Shown piece by piece: positions 25,751 to 34,837 of a DNA stretch of 64,000 bases; position 1 is the first letter of the stretch, and each line of letters begins with the position of its first letter. The notes under the pieces were generated by a model. The model was not told the DNA's origin. It did not search any database and saw only the letters and a program-made list of their open reading frames with translations. The stretch spans positions 186,001 to 250,000 of the forward strand of contig JAAEZD010000001.1 in the NCBI GenBank assembly GCA_018223035.1. The letters are read 5' to 3'. The position numbers and the translations under genes were made by a program. Origin of the DNA: Heliomarina sp018223035. GTDB lineage: Bacteria; Pseudomonadota; Alphaproteobacteria; Rhodobacterales; Rhodobacteraceae.

Positions 25751-26758
25751 ATGTCGATCATCACCGAACACGAGTATCGGTATAACAACCTGATCAAGGA
25801 ATTCGGATCAAAGGCCGAACCGGCCTTTGAAAGCGAAGAGCAACAGGTCAACGTCTGGGGCCGCCGCTGGGGCTGCAACAACGATGTCGGCCAGCTTCGC
25901 ATGGTGCTCATGCACCGCCCCGGCGACGAAATGAACGTCGTCGACCCGTCGAAGAAACTGAATGACATCGGCGCTTGGGGCGACGTCAAGGCGGGCTGGT
26001 ACTGGCGCGGGCCGGAACTTCCCGATTTCGACGAAATGCGTTCCCAGCATGACGAATACGTGAAGGTGCTGCGCGAGGAAGGTGCCGAGGTCGTCTATCT
26101 CGATAAATGCGCCGAGGGTAAGATGAAGTCGGTCTATTGCCGCGACAGCGTGATTGCCGTCGATGGCGGCGCGATCGTCACCCGCATGGGCCCGCCGATC
26201 CGCCGGGGCGAAGAACTGCCCGTCACGCGGACGCTCGCCAATCTCGGCATGCCGATCCTGCGCACCATATCCGGCACCGGCCTGATGGAAGGCGGTAGCT
26301 TTGCCTTCCTCAATCCAACCAATGCGGTTGTCGGCATCTCCTCGCGCGTGAACGAGGAAGGCGCGCGGCAGGTCGAGGAAATACTCGCCCCGCAGGGCGT
26401 TACCCTGCACCGTGTCCAACTGACCGGTTACCGTCTGCACATCGATGGCAATTTCGTCATGGTCGACACGCATACAGCTTTCCTGAACCCCACCCTGCTG
26501 CCCTTTACCTTTCTCGAAACTCTGGAAGAACTGGGCATCAAGATGGTCGATGTCGGCCCCGACGATCACCCTGGTGTTCTGAACGTGTTGGCAACCCGCC
26601 CCGGTCGCGTGATCGTCGGTCACGGCATTTCCGAGCGCACGCAGGAAAAGCTGGAAAAGGCAGGTATTTCGACCCGTTATGTCGAATACGACAAGGTCGC
26701 CCAAGGCGGCGGCGGTCTGCACTGCTCGACCGGCCCGCTGATCCGCGATCCCCTCTGA
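25751..26758 (+). CDS. Guanidine-modifying enzyme of the arginine deiminase/DDAH/amidinotransferase superfamily
   Basis: A 335-residue enzyme. The superfamily active-site pattern is complete: MKSVYCRDSVIAVDGGAIVT with the acidic residue, GTGLMEGGSFAFLNPTNAVV, catalytic His230 in YRLHIDGNFVMVD and nucleophile Cys325 in GGGLHCSTGPLIRDP. It would attack a guanidino or amidino carbon and act as deiminase, dihydrolase or amidinotransferase. It differs clearly from the DDAH at 12720, so the cell has two such enzymes within 13 kb. Being last in the importer operon, it probably acts on the imported compound or on the product of the M20 enzyme. Confidence 0.85.
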   Translation: MSIITEHEYRYNNLIKEFGSKAEPAFESEEQQVNVWGRRWGCNNDVGQLRMVLMHRPGDEMNVVDPSKKLNDIGAWGDVKAGWYWRGPELPDFDEMRSQHDEYVKVLREEGAEVVYLDKCAEGKMKSVYCRDSVIAVDGGAIVTRMGPPIRRGEELPVTRTLANLGMPILRTISGTGLMEGGSFAFLNPTNAVVGISSRVNEEGARQVEEILAPQGVTLHRVQLTGYRLHIDGNFVMVDTHTAFLNPTLLPFTFLETLEELGIKMVDVGPDDHPGVLNVLATRPGRVIVGHGISERTQEKLEKAGISTRYVEYDKVAQGGGGLHCSTGPLIRDPL

Positions 26759-26775
26759 ACACTAGCGGGTGGCGT

Positions 26776-27684
26776 TCACTGCGCCACCTTGCCCATATCA
26801 AAGGCCACCGCGTCGCTCAGGACAATCTCTTTCAGATGATCCCGAAACGCGACAGCGGCTGGCGCCAGATAGGCGCCGCGCTTTTGCAGCAAACCGATAT
26901 CCCGCCAAATCGCACCCTCCGCGCCATGAAACGGCAGGCTGGTCAGCCCCGTTTCCAGCGGTACCGCCAGTTCCGGCAGGATCGTCACGCCGATCCCCTG
27001 TCTCACCAGCGCGATCAGCGATGTCATGTTCCGAACCATCAATCGGGGGCCGGTACGGGCCGCCAAAAGATCACTGCCCGGAATGACGGCCGTGGACCCG
27101 TTCGCGATCACCGTTTCGTGCTTTAGATCCGCGACGGTTATAGGCTTGTACAACTCGGCCAGCCTGTGCCCCTCACCGCACAGAACCACGAACCGGTCCG
27201 AAACCAGCCTCTCGAACTCTACCTGCGCCCCCTGAAGCGGTCGTCCGCCCACGCCAAAATCGATGGCCCCGGTTTCGATCAGCGACACGATACTATTCGT
27301 ATCTGCGTCCATCAGCTCCAGTTCGACCTCGGGGCGCGTTTCCAGAAAACTGGAGATTGCCAGCGGCATGATCCGGTAGCCAATGGACGGCACCGTGGCA
27401 AGGTTCACGCGACCTACCTCGTTACGCGCAAAGGCCCGGATAGACTCCGTCGCCCGCTCGAAAGAATCGATCTCGGCACGCGCGATGGCATAAACGTGTT
27501 TCCCCAAATTGCTCAGCTGTGCCTTTCGGTCGCCGTTAAAAAGGGCACCGCCGATGTCCTCTTCAAGTTGCTTCAGGCTCATGGAAACCGCCGCCGGGGA
27601 ACGCCCGCGCCGCTCTGCCGCGTGCAGGATATTGCCCGCCTCGGCTACCGCGACGAACATTTTAAGCGCTTCGTGCTTGATCAT
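26776..27684 (-). CDS. LysR-family transcriptional regulator
   Basis: A 302-residue regulator. The N-terminal helix-turn-helix is AGNILHAAERRGRSPAAVSM SLKQLEEDIG (about residues 16-45), and the rest is a LysR substrate-binding domain (VNLATVPSIGYRIMPLAISS, GIGVTILPELAVP). ATG 27684 fits the family start. It is divergent from the M19-like gene at 27800 across a 115-bp gap and probably controls that unit; it is convergent with the importer operon on its other side. Confidence 0.87.
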   Translation of the reverse strand: MIKHEALKMFVAVAEAGNILHAAERRGRSPAAVSMSLKQLEEDIGGALFNGDRKAQLSNLGKHVYAIARAEIDSFERATESIRAFARNEVGRVNLATVPSIGYRIMPLAISSFLETRPEVELELMDADTNSIVSLIETGAIDFGVGGRPLQGAQVEFERLVSDRFVVLCGEGHRLAELYKPITVADLKHETVIANGSTAVIPGSDLLAARTGPRLMVRNMTSLIALVRQGIGVTILPELAVPLETGLTSLPFHGAEGAIWRDIGLLQKRGAYLAPAAVAFRDHLKEIVLSDAVAFDMGKVAQ

Positions 27685-27799
27685 GGCCAGCCATATCCAC
27701 TTCAATTTCCCTGAAACAAATGCCAGAAGTTTCGATTTGCCTCAAGTCAACCCATGGCGTCAACTGAGGACGCAACCTTTGTCATCCCGGGACGCGATC

Positions 27800-28789
27800 A
27801 TGCAGGACACAGCCGAAACTCCATCGCTTCTGATCGACGGGCTTCAATATTGCGACTGGTCCGAAGACGTATTTCGAGAGCTAGTGGAAACCGGCATGAC
27901 CGCAATCCACGCCACTGTCACCTACCACGGCAATTTCCAGATGTTTGTACAGGACGTGATCGAATGGAACCGGCTGTTCGAAACCTATCCGCAATACATC
28001 ATCAAAGGCCGCAGCGCCGCAGACATCCTCACGGCCAAGGCCTCGGGCAAAACGGCCGTCTTTCTCGGGTCGCAGAACCCGTCGCCAATGGAGGACAACA
28101 TTGGGCTTTTCGAGGTTGCCCATGACATGGGTCTGCGCGTCATGCAGCTGACCTACAACACGCAAAGCGCATATGGCTCTGGCTGTTTCGAACCCACCGA
28201 TAACGGCATCTCTCTCATGGGTCGCGAAGCCATCGCCGAAATGAACCGGCTCGGGATGCTGATCGACATGAGCCACAGCGGCCCGATCTCGACCCTGCAG
28301 GCCATCGACCTATCGCAGCGCCCTATTTCTATCACTCATGCCAATCCCTTGTTCTGGCACGACTCCGCTCGCGGCAAGAGCAATGACATCCTGCGCGCGC
28401 TCGGACAGACGGGCGGCGTGCTTGGATTCTCGCTCTACGCCCACCACCTGCGCAACGGCGCCGACTGCACGCTTAGCGATTTCTGCGAAATGGTCGCGAA
28501 AACCGCCGAGATCATAGGCCCTGAAAACATCGGCATCGGCAGCGATCTCTGTCAGAACCGACCCGACAGCGCAGTGGCCTGGATGCGCAACGGCATGTGG
28601 CGCAAGGACAGGCAGCCGGTCGCCTTCCCCGAACAGCCGGCATGGTTCAACCGAACCAGCGACTTTCCCGGCATCGCCGACGGGCTGCGCAACGCCGGGT
28701 TTTCCAATACCGAAACGAACGGTATCATGGGCGGTAACTGGATGCGGTTTTTCAAAAACACATTCCAACCCGCCGTATCACAGGGGTAG
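27800..28789 (+). CDS. M19 (membrane dipeptidase)-like amidohydrolase-fold protein with altered metal site
   Basis: A 329-residue protein with the overall M19 layout: a YNTQ motif (QLTYNTQSAYGSGCFEPTD), GREAIAEMNRLGMLIDMSHS, SITHANPLFW and GIGSDL. The N-terminal HxD metal pair of true dipeptidases is absent (the region reads LLIDGLQYCDW), and the bridging-Glu segment reads FLGSQNP. The His residues of the DMSH and ITHA motifs and the Asp of GSDL remain. From memory, similar proteins are encoded beside dimethylglycine-demethylation (dgc) genes in pseudomonads. It may have a non-dipeptidase role. ATG 27800 was chosen because upstream sequence is not family-like. Confidence 0.75.
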   Translation: MQDTAETPSLLIDGLQYCDWSEDVFRELVETGMTAIHATVTYHGNFQMFVQDVIEWNRLFETYPQYIIKGRSAADILTAKASGKTAVFLGSQNPSPMEDNIGLFEVAHDMGLRVMQLTYNTQSAYGSGCFEPTDNGISLMGREAIAEMNRLGMLIDMSHSGPISTLQAIDLSQRPISITHANPLFWHDSARGKSNDILRALGQTGGVLGFSLYAHHLRNGADCTLSDFCEMVAKTAEIIGPENIGIGSDLCQNRPDSAVAWMRNGMWRKDRQPVAFPEQPAWFNRTSDFPGIADGLRNAGFSNTETNGIMGGNWMRFFKNTFQPAVSQG

Positions 28790-28796
28790 CAGACGC

Positions 28797-30476
28797 ATGG
28801 ACAGCGCAAGTCCAGCATTGAAAAGGCGCACCCCGGATGAGGTCATGACCCTCACATCGCTTGGCGCGATGTTTCCCACACGCCTCAGCTTCATGCGGCT
28901 CCTGCTGCGGCGGGTGGCCCGCGAAAAATGGAAGATGGATCCGCCGCGGCTTTCTCTTGATGCGCAGGGCTACGGCAGGGCGATCTACACCATCCGGACA
29001 CCTCAACGCGCCTATAGCCTCGTAGCATTCTCTCAAGAAATCCCCGATGAGCGTCGTACCGATCGGGTCATCGCCGAGGTCTGGGACACTACCTATGTGC
29101 TCTACGACGGCATTCCCGATCAGGCCGAAATGGACCGGCTGTCAAACTGCGTCCCGCTGCAAGAGGCAGGCCGTTTCACTCCCCGCGAACTGGTTCTGTC
29201 ACGCGCCAACAAAAGTCTGCGGATGTTCGAACACGTTGCGGATAAACTCGCCAGCGGGCAACAACCCGCGCTCGCCGACCTGCGCCGCGTGGGCTACCTG
29301 ATGCGGACCACCGCCGTTTACGGCAATGGCAAATTCGGCATCTCAGATCGCAGCCGGATCGCGGATCGCGCGGAATTTCAGGCCCCCTTTCAGGCGGAAA
29401 TGCTGACCGTGTGGCTGATCCGTCTCTTCACGCTCGACCTTGTCGAACATGTCGCGCGGCATCGCGGCGGCGCGTCCGCGGCCTCCCTTGCCGGGCGTAT
29501 CCGGCGGTTCATCGGCATCGGAAATGCAACGGGGCTGGGTATGGCGCCCTTCCTCATCAATCACCCCGAACTGATCGGTCGCTGGATCGAAGCGCGCGAA
29601 ACCGCCATCGCACGGGTCCGCGCCATCGCCAAACCCACGCAAACCGAGATCGGGACGTTCCTTCGATGCGCCGAACGCGCCCTGTCGTATCTTGGCGAAT
29701 GGCAGGTCGAGGATAGCGGATACGCCTCTCGCATCCGAACCACGATCCATGAAATCGAAGGCGTGATCACTTGGCTAAGATCGATCACCGATCCGACCTA
29801 CCTGTGGGATCAAATCGCATTCCATGCCTTGGCCAAATTCTCACCCGACGGCGCAGAAATGACGCTGAGCCTGATCCTCGAACCCCACGGCGATCGGATC
29901 GACGATCTGGAAGAAAGCATGTCGTTACACGATGGCACCCCGATCCGTGCAGATCAGACCCTCTCGGACCTGCGCCGCCGTCTCGTGGCGACCTACGGCT
30001 GGGCGTTGAGGCCAGACTTGTCGCAAGAGCAGAGGCGTCACTTCTGGTATGTCTCCGCCGCCAAGCAGGAACCCCGTCTTGGTGAAATCGGAGAGGACGA
30101 AGGCAACGACAAGGCCTTTGCCTTCGACTACGCTTTCCAGGCCCGGTCTTTGCTGGCGGCCATCGACAGCCTTCCGCCCAATGCGGATCTGGGCAACCTG
30201 CTGCTACACCATCCGGAGCTGCTCGACATTGTCGAAAGGCTGGAGATTCAGCACACCCAACCCTACGCCGAAATTCGCGAAAACCTTGTGGGTCCGGATC
30301 TTGTGCCGCTTGCGCTGCTACGCTGCAAGCTGGCCTTTTTCGGTGCCGCCAAGTTTGACCCGCTTTCCGACAAATGGCTCCGCGTGACGCTGTTTCAGGG
30401 GGCACCCAGTTCCATCGCCGACCTGCAACAGGCACCTGACGACTGGATCTTTGCGCATATCGGGCAAGAGCGCTGA
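28797..30476 (+). CDS. Unrecognised 559-residue protein
   Basis: I do not recognise a domain. The protein has no signal peptide and no clear membrane segment. The first 130 residues are mixed alpha/beta with a segment RVIAEVWDTTYVLYDGIPDQ; the remainder is mostly helical and Arg/Leu-rich. It starts 7 bases after the M19-like stop and overlaps the next gene by one base (TGATG), so all three form one operon. Codon use and GC look like its neighbours, so it is not an obvious recent acquisition. A role with the M19-like and DUF3726 proteins is implied by context only. Confidence 0.75.
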   Translation: MDSASPALKRRTPDEVMTLTSLGAMFPTRLSFMRLLLRRVAREKWKMDPPRLSLDAQGYGRAIYTIRTPQRAYSLVAFSQEIPDERRTDRVIAEVWDTTYVLYDGIPDQAEMDRLSNCVPLQEAGRFTPRELVLSRANKSLRMFEHVADKLASGQQPALADLRRVGYLMRTTAVYGNGKFGISDRSRIADRAEFQAPFQAEMLTVWLIRLFTLDLVEHVARHRGGASAASLAGRIRRFIGIGNATGLGMAPFLINHPELIGRWIEARETAIARVRAIAKPTQTEIGTFLRCAERALSYLGEWQVEDSGYASRIRTTIHEIEGVITWLRSITDPTYLWDQIAFHALAKFSPDGAEMTLSLILEPHGDRIDDLEESMSLHDGTPIRADQTLSDLRRRLVATYGWALRPDLSQEQRRHFWYVSAAKQEPRLGEIGEDEGNDKAFAFDYAFQARSLLAAIDSLPPNADLGNLLLHHPELLDIVERLEIQHTQPYAEIRENLVGPDLVPLALLRCKLAFFGAAKFDPLSDKWLRVTLFQGAPSSIADLQQAPDDWIFAHIGQER

Positions 30477-31117
30477 TGGAACTCGCCCTTTCGGAATTCG
30501 CCGCCCTGCTAACCAAGGCCGCGCGCGGCGCGGGGCTTCCGGACGGCCTCGCCCGACAGAACGCCGCTCTCGTCGCACCCCTTCTCACCGCCGGTCTTCC
30601 AGCTGCGGAAATTGCCGCCCATGTTCTCACGAGTTTTGCGACCGGAGCTTCTGTAAAAGCAGATCACAGGATCGGTGGAGAGACCCTGTTCTTGGCTGCT
30701 GACAAGCCGCTTTCGACTTTTGCCTCCGGTATAGGCGCGGCGTATTGGCTTGCCGGAGGCGACGGGCGACGCATCGAAGGCAGCGCACCCGATGACGCCC
30801 GCTGGCTGCTCGCGGCGATCGCGTATTGTACCCGTGCCAGCGGCAAGATCTATGCGATAAGGCAGCCAGATGGTCAGGTGATCGGTACGACGTGTGACGG
30901 CGCTGTCATCATGATAAACACCGAGGTCGACATGCTGCCCGACAAATTTGTTATCGAGAGCCAAAGTGTTGCGGCACGCCAAACAAGCAAAATACCCGCT
31001 TATGGAACCGTGCAGATCTCACCCGAGACGGCCACCAGCTTGACAACACTGGCCAGTTTTACCCTAGTAGCCGACTCCGAGCGCTCACGCCTGAAGGGAG
31101 CAGGGCCTGGAAATTGA
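30476..31117 (+). CDS. DUF3726-like protein
   Basis: A 213-residue cytoplasmic protein. The N-terminus (LALSEFAALLTKAARGAGLP) matches the recurring start of DUF3726 proteins, which have no known function. The rest is Ala/Gly-rich with a hydrophobic C-terminal third. It is the third gene of the unit with the M19-like and 559-residue proteins, to which its start is coupled. No catalytic motif is visible. Confidence 0.65.
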   Translation: MELALSEFAALLTKAARGAGLPDGLARQNAALVAPLLTAGLPAAEIAAHVLTSFATGASVKADHRIGGETLFLAADKPLSTFASGIGAAYWLAGGDGRRIEGSAPDDARWLLAAIAYCTRASGKIYAIRQPDGQVIGTTCDGAVIMINTEVDMLPDKFVIESQSVAARQTSKIPAYGTVQISPETATSLTTLASFTLVADSERSRLKGAGPGN

Positions 31118-31418
31118 TCTACCTGAAAATGCCAATTCTTGGGGAAAAAACTTTTCCTTTGATATTGAATATATAGCCATGAATTTCCGCCGAGAACAAA
31201 AAACTGCACGAGTTAATGGTTGACAGAATGACTCGCCGATCAATAGCATGAAAACAGGCAAACTCAACTGAGATGAAAGCCACTCACAAAGGACTCGCCG
31301 GGACCAATCGACTTGCGAACCAATCACGCGCTATTTGGGGTTAGCCGTGAAATTATAATGGGTTAGCAGGATTTCATTGTGAAGTTCAGCGCGAGAAAGC
31401 AGTCGAGCAGAAACGAAA
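31118..31418. other. Intergenic region, AT-richer, no gene seen
   Basis: This stretch is clearly richer in A and T than its surroundings. It contains a small stem GGAAAA-AAC-TTTTCC (31143-31157) followed by TTT, which may end the upstream operon. I see no gene in it. Confidence 0.6.
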
Positions 31419-31450
31419 CCGCCCGACATAATTGTCGGGCGGTATTTTTT
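31419..31450. terminator. Rho-independent terminator
   Basis: A perfect 10-bp stem CCGCCCGACA / TGTCGGGCGG with the loop TAAT is followed on the plus strand by TATTTTTT. On the minus strand it stands 18 bases after the nadE stop and is followed by GTTTCGTTT, so it mainly serves nadE and may work in both directions. Confidence 0.85.
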
Positions 31451-31467
31451 CGACAACATGCCTGAAA

Positions 31468-33126
31468 TCACGACGGATCGCGCCACTGGTTGGCAATCGG
31501 ATAGCGCCGGTCGAGCCAGAAAGCCCCCTTGGTCAACCGGGCCCCGGGAGCGGACTGGAACCGCTTGTATTCACTGATATAAATCAGTTTTTCGACCTTT
31601 CTCGCGACCTCGCGTTCAAAGCCCGCCGCTACGACATCCGCAATCGATCCATTCTGATCCACAAGGATTTCAAGAATAGCATCAAGTTCCGGGTAATCGG
31701 GCAGGCTGTCGCTGTCCTTCTGGTCGGCGCGAAGCTCGGCCGAAGGCGGTTTCTCGATCACGCGGACAGGTATGACCTCGCCTTCAGGCCCCATCATCCA
31801 GTCGCGATGATTGGCGTTGCGCCAGCGACAAGTCTCAAAGACCCGCGTCTTGTAGAGATCCTTGACCGGATTATAGCCCCCCGCCATGTCGCCATAGATC
31901 GTGGCATAGCCCACGGCGACCTCGGACTTGTTGCCGGTGGTGAGAAGCATCTCGCCGAACTTATTCGACATCGCCATCAGCAACAGGCCCCGCAAGCGCG
32001 ACTGGATGTTCTCTTCGGTCAGATCGGGTTCTCGCCCCTCAAACATCGGCGCGAGCGTTTCGGTGATCGCCGCCCTGCCCTTGCTGATCGGCACGTAATC
32101 GTAATGGCAGCCCAGCGCCTTGGCGACCGCCTCGGCATCTTCCAGGGACTCCGGCGAAGTATATTCCGAGGGCAGCATCACGCAGCGCACGTTTTCCGGA
32201 CCCAGCGCATCCGACGCAATCGCGGCAACAATCGCAGAATCCACGCCGCCAGAAAGGCCAAGCAGAACTTTCTTGAAACCTGTCTTGCCCATATAATCGC
32301 GCAGTGCCTGCACCATGACACGGTAATCCTGTTCGTAATCGTCCGGGTGCGGGTGTTCCTTGCCCTCGACAATGCGCCAGCCTTCAGATCCGCGCTCAAG
32401 ATCGACATGCGTGATTTCTTCATCGAAGAGAGGCATCTGGAACGCGAGCCGGCCGCCGGGATTGAGACCAAAGGTGCCGCCGTCAAAGACTTGGTCGTCC
32501 TGCCCACCAACCATGTTCAGATAGATAAGCGGCAGGCCGGTCTCGACCACACGCGCCACCATCTTGTTCAGTCGTGTTTCGAATTTGCCCCGGTAATAGG
32601 GCGACCCATTCGGCACGAGCAGGAACTCGGCCCCGGTTTCCGTCAGCGTTTCGGCCACGTCCTCGTGCCACGCATCTTCACAAATTGGCGAGCCGATACG
32701 GGTGTTTCCGACCGAATAGGGACCGCCGAGAGGGCCGGAGTCGAAGATCCGAACCTCGTCGAACACCGTCTCATTGGGCAGGTGATGCTTCAGAACCGTG
32801 CTGGCGATCTTGCCGCCCTTGAGGATGAAATAGGCATTGTAAAGCTCGGTGCCCTCAACCCAAGGCCCGCCAACGGCCAGCGCCGGGCCTTCCGCGCAAT
32901 CCACCGCCAGCTTTCGAACTTCTTCGATGGCCGCGGTATAAAAGGCAGGTTTACGCACCAGATCCTGCGCGTTGTAGCCGGTAATGAACATCTCGGTCAT
33001 CGCCACAAGGTCGGCCCCGGCCTCTCGCCCCTTTTCCCATGCGTCGCGCGCCATCGCGGCATTGCCCGCCAGATCGCCGACGGTCGGATTGAGTTGCGCC
33101 AAGGTTATGCGGAAACGGTCGCTCAT
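31468..33126 (-). CDS. nadE: Glutamine-dependent NAD(+) synthetase
   Basis: A 552-residue two-domain enzyme that makes NAD from deamido-NAD, ATP and glutamine. The N-terminal nitrilase-type glutaminase domain shows the catalytic Glu in TEMFITGYN and the Cys in GSPICEDAWHED. The C-terminal synthetase domain has the P-loop LGLSGGVDSAIVAAIAS (about residue 290), then YMPSEYTS-like MLPSEYTSPESLED and TGNKSEVAVGYATIYGDMAG. The length is standard for the bacterial two-domain form. ATG 33126 was chosen from conservation of MSDRFRITLAQLNPTVGDLA. It is monocistronic, followed by a strong terminator. Confidence 0.95.
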   Translation of the reverse strand: MSDRFRITLAQLNPTVGDLAGNAAMARDAWEKGREAGADLVAMTEMFITGYNAQDLVRKPAFYTAAIEEVRKLAVDCAEGPALAVGGPWVEGTELYNAYFILKGGKIASTVLKHHLPNETVFDEVRIFDSGPLGGPYSVGNTRIGSPICEDAWHEDVAETLTETGAEFLLVPNGSPYYRGKFETRLNKMVARVVETGLPLIYLNMVGGQDDQVFDGGTFGLNPGGRLAFQMPLFDEEITHVDLERGSEGWRIVEGKEHPHPDDYEQDYRVMVQALRDYMGKTGFKKVLLGLSGGVDSAIVAAIASDALGPENVRCVMLPSEYTSPESLEDAEAVAKALGCHYDYVPISKGRAAITETLAPMFEGREPDLTEENIQSRLRGLLLMAMSNKFGEMLLTTGNKSEVAVGYATIYGDMAGGYNPVKDLYKTRVFETCRWRNANHRDWMMGPEGEVIPVRVIEKPPSAELRADQKDSDSLPDYPELDAILEILVDQNGSIADVVAAGFEREVARKVEKLIYISEYKRFQSAPGARLTKGAFWLDRRYPIANQWRDPS

Positions 33127-33285
33127 ACGGCCCCCTGCCATTTCAGTGCTTTGACGTCTTTACCAGATCACCCGCCGGGGAAAAGCGCTTTGCGGCAAAA
33201 GACATTGCCCCAAGGGACCACCTCGCCTAATTTCACCTGTGACCGCACTGAATACCGGCGGCACAACGGGCTGACAGGACAAATT

Positions 33286-34686
33286 ATGAAACGAACCAGA
33301 TTATCACTCGCCACGGTCGTAGCGATTTCTCTGGCAGGCGCGCTCAACGCTCAATCCTCCGAGGTCATGGTGACCCAGGACGATATCGGCGGGGTCTACG
33401 AAGGCACGTTCCGCAACGGTTTGCAGCACGGCACCGGCACCTACACGCTTCCCAACGGTTATGAATACACCGGCGAATGGGTCGATGGCGAAATGAAGGG
33501 CGTCGGCACGGCCCATTTTCCCAACGGGTCCGTCTATGAAGGCGAATTCGCCAAGGGCAAGCCCGAAGGGATCGGCAAGATCATCCTCTCGGACGGCGGC
33601 ACTTACGAAGGCGAATGGAAAGACGGCAAGATCAACGGGAAGGGCATAGCGATCTATGCCAACGGCGTGCGCTACGAGGGCGATTTCGTCGATGCCCAGC
33701 ACCACGGCACCGGCACCATGCAAAGCCCTGGCGGCTATGAATACAAGGGCGGCTGGGACAAGGGCCAGAAACAGGGCGAAGGCACCATCACCTACCCCGA
33801 TGGCGCGGTCTATGAGGGCGAGGTAAGTGAAGGCGAGCGCAACGGTCAGGGCAAGCTGACCCTACCGGACGGACTCACCTATGTCGGGTCGTGGAAAGAC
33901 GGCCAGATCGACGGCACCGGCACGCTGACCCAGCCCAACGGCGATGTCTACACAGGCGAACTGGTTGCCGGTCGCCGTCAGGGCAAGGGCCGCGTCGAAT
34001 ATGCCAATGGCGATGTGTACGAGGGCGAATTCGTCGATGACCGTCGCAACGGTCAGGGGACATTCACGGGCACCGATGGCTATGTCTATACCGGCTCATG
34101 GGTTGCCGGTCAGATCGAAGGAGACGGCAAGGTCACCTACCCCGACGGTTCCGTCTACGAAGGCCAGTTCCGCTCGGACCTCGCCGATGGAAAGGGCAAG
34201 ATCACCTATCCCGATGGCTCGACCTACGAGGGCGACTGGGTTGCCGGCGTAATCGAGGGCGAAGGCATCGCGCATTTCGCCAATGGAACGGTCTACGAAG
34301 GCGAATTCAAGAACGCTCGCAACCACGGACAGGGCGTCATGACCTACCCCGACGGTTATCGCTACGAAGGCGAATGGCAGGACGGGCAGCGGCACGGTCA
34401 GGGAACCGCTACCTATGTCGATGGCTCGGTCTACACCGGCCAATTCGTGAACGGCAAACGTCAGGGCGAAGGCTCAATCACCATGACGGGTGGTTTTGTC
34501 TACCGAGGCAACTGGGAAGACGGCGAAATCAACGGCGAAGGCGTCGCGACCTACGCCAATGGCGATGTTTACGAAGGCGCCTTTGTCGATGGCAAGCGGC
34601 AGGGTCAGGGCACGATGCGCTATTCCTCGGGACAGGAAGCATCGGGCACATGGGAAAATGGCGCGCTGAGCAAGCAGGACGGCTGA
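33286..34686 (+). CDS. Exported MORN-repeat protein (18 full repeats)
   Basis: A 466-residue protein. Residues 1-23 (TRLSLATVVAISLAGALNAQ) are a Sec signal peptide. Residues 35-448 are 18 uninterrupted 23-residue MORN repeats of the form G-x-x-Y-x-G-x-W/F-x-x-G-x-x-x-G-x-G-x-x-x-Y-P-D/N, and residues 449-466 are a partial nineteenth. There is no other domain. ATG 33286 has AGGA seven bases upstream. MORN proteins bind lipids or serve as elongated scaffolds in other systems; here the chain is predicted to be periplasmic. It stands alone between nadE and a convergent histidine kinase gene. Function unknown. Confidence 0.88.
   Translation: MKRTRLSLATVVAISLAGALNAQSSEVMVTQDDIGGVYEGTFRNGLQHGTGTYTLPNGYEYTGEWVDGEMKGVGTAHFPNGSVYEGEFAKGKPEGIGKIILSDGGTYEGEWKDGKINGKGIAIYANGVRYEGDFVDAQHHGTGTMQSPGGYEYKGGWDKGQKQGEGTITYPDGAVYEGEVSEGERNGQGKLTLPDGLTYVGSWKDGQIDGTGTLTQPNGDVYTGELVAGRRQGKGRVEYANGDVYEGEFVDDRRNGQGTFTGTDGYVYTGSWVAGQIEGDGKVTYPDGSVYEGQFRSDLADGKGKITYPDGSTYEGDWVAGVIEGEGIAHFANGTVYEGEFKNARNHGQGVMTYPDGYRYEGEWQDGQRHGQGTATYVDGSVYTGQFVNGKRQGEGSITMTGGFVYRGNWEDGEINGEGVATYANGDVYEGAFVDGKRQGQGTMRYSSGQEASGTWENGALSKQDG
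33388..34683 (+). repeat. MORN tandem repeat array, 69-bp unit
   Basis: Eighteen 69-bp units plus one partial unit encode the MORN repeats with no insertion or deletion in the register. The units vary at third positions, so the array is old or under selection at the protein level rather than a recent DNA expansion. Confidence 0.85.
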
Positions 34687-34698
34687 AGCGGTAAGCAT

Positions 34699-34737
34699 CT
34701 GCCGCGGCCAAGGATCATACTGAATTGGCCGGGGCAG
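34699..34737. terminator. Terminator-like hairpin between convergent genes
   Basis: CTGCCGCGGCCAA and TTGGCCGGGGCAG form a 13-bp stem with one mismatch and a 13-base loop, shortly after the MORN gene stop and facing the histidine kinase stop. There is no T-run. Confidence 0.45.
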
Positions 34738-34837
34738 TGGAATCACGTCACCCGTCGGGTCACCATCAAGCCCAGACTGGAACCGGCCCAACACCGTAAA
34801 ATCAGAACCGGAAGACGCGGAGCAAGATCCTGAACGG

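Noticed and set aside
31432..33285. A long in-frame extension to the left of the MORN protein
   Set aside because: It runs antisense through nadE; the signal peptide and AGGA site at 33286 define the real start.
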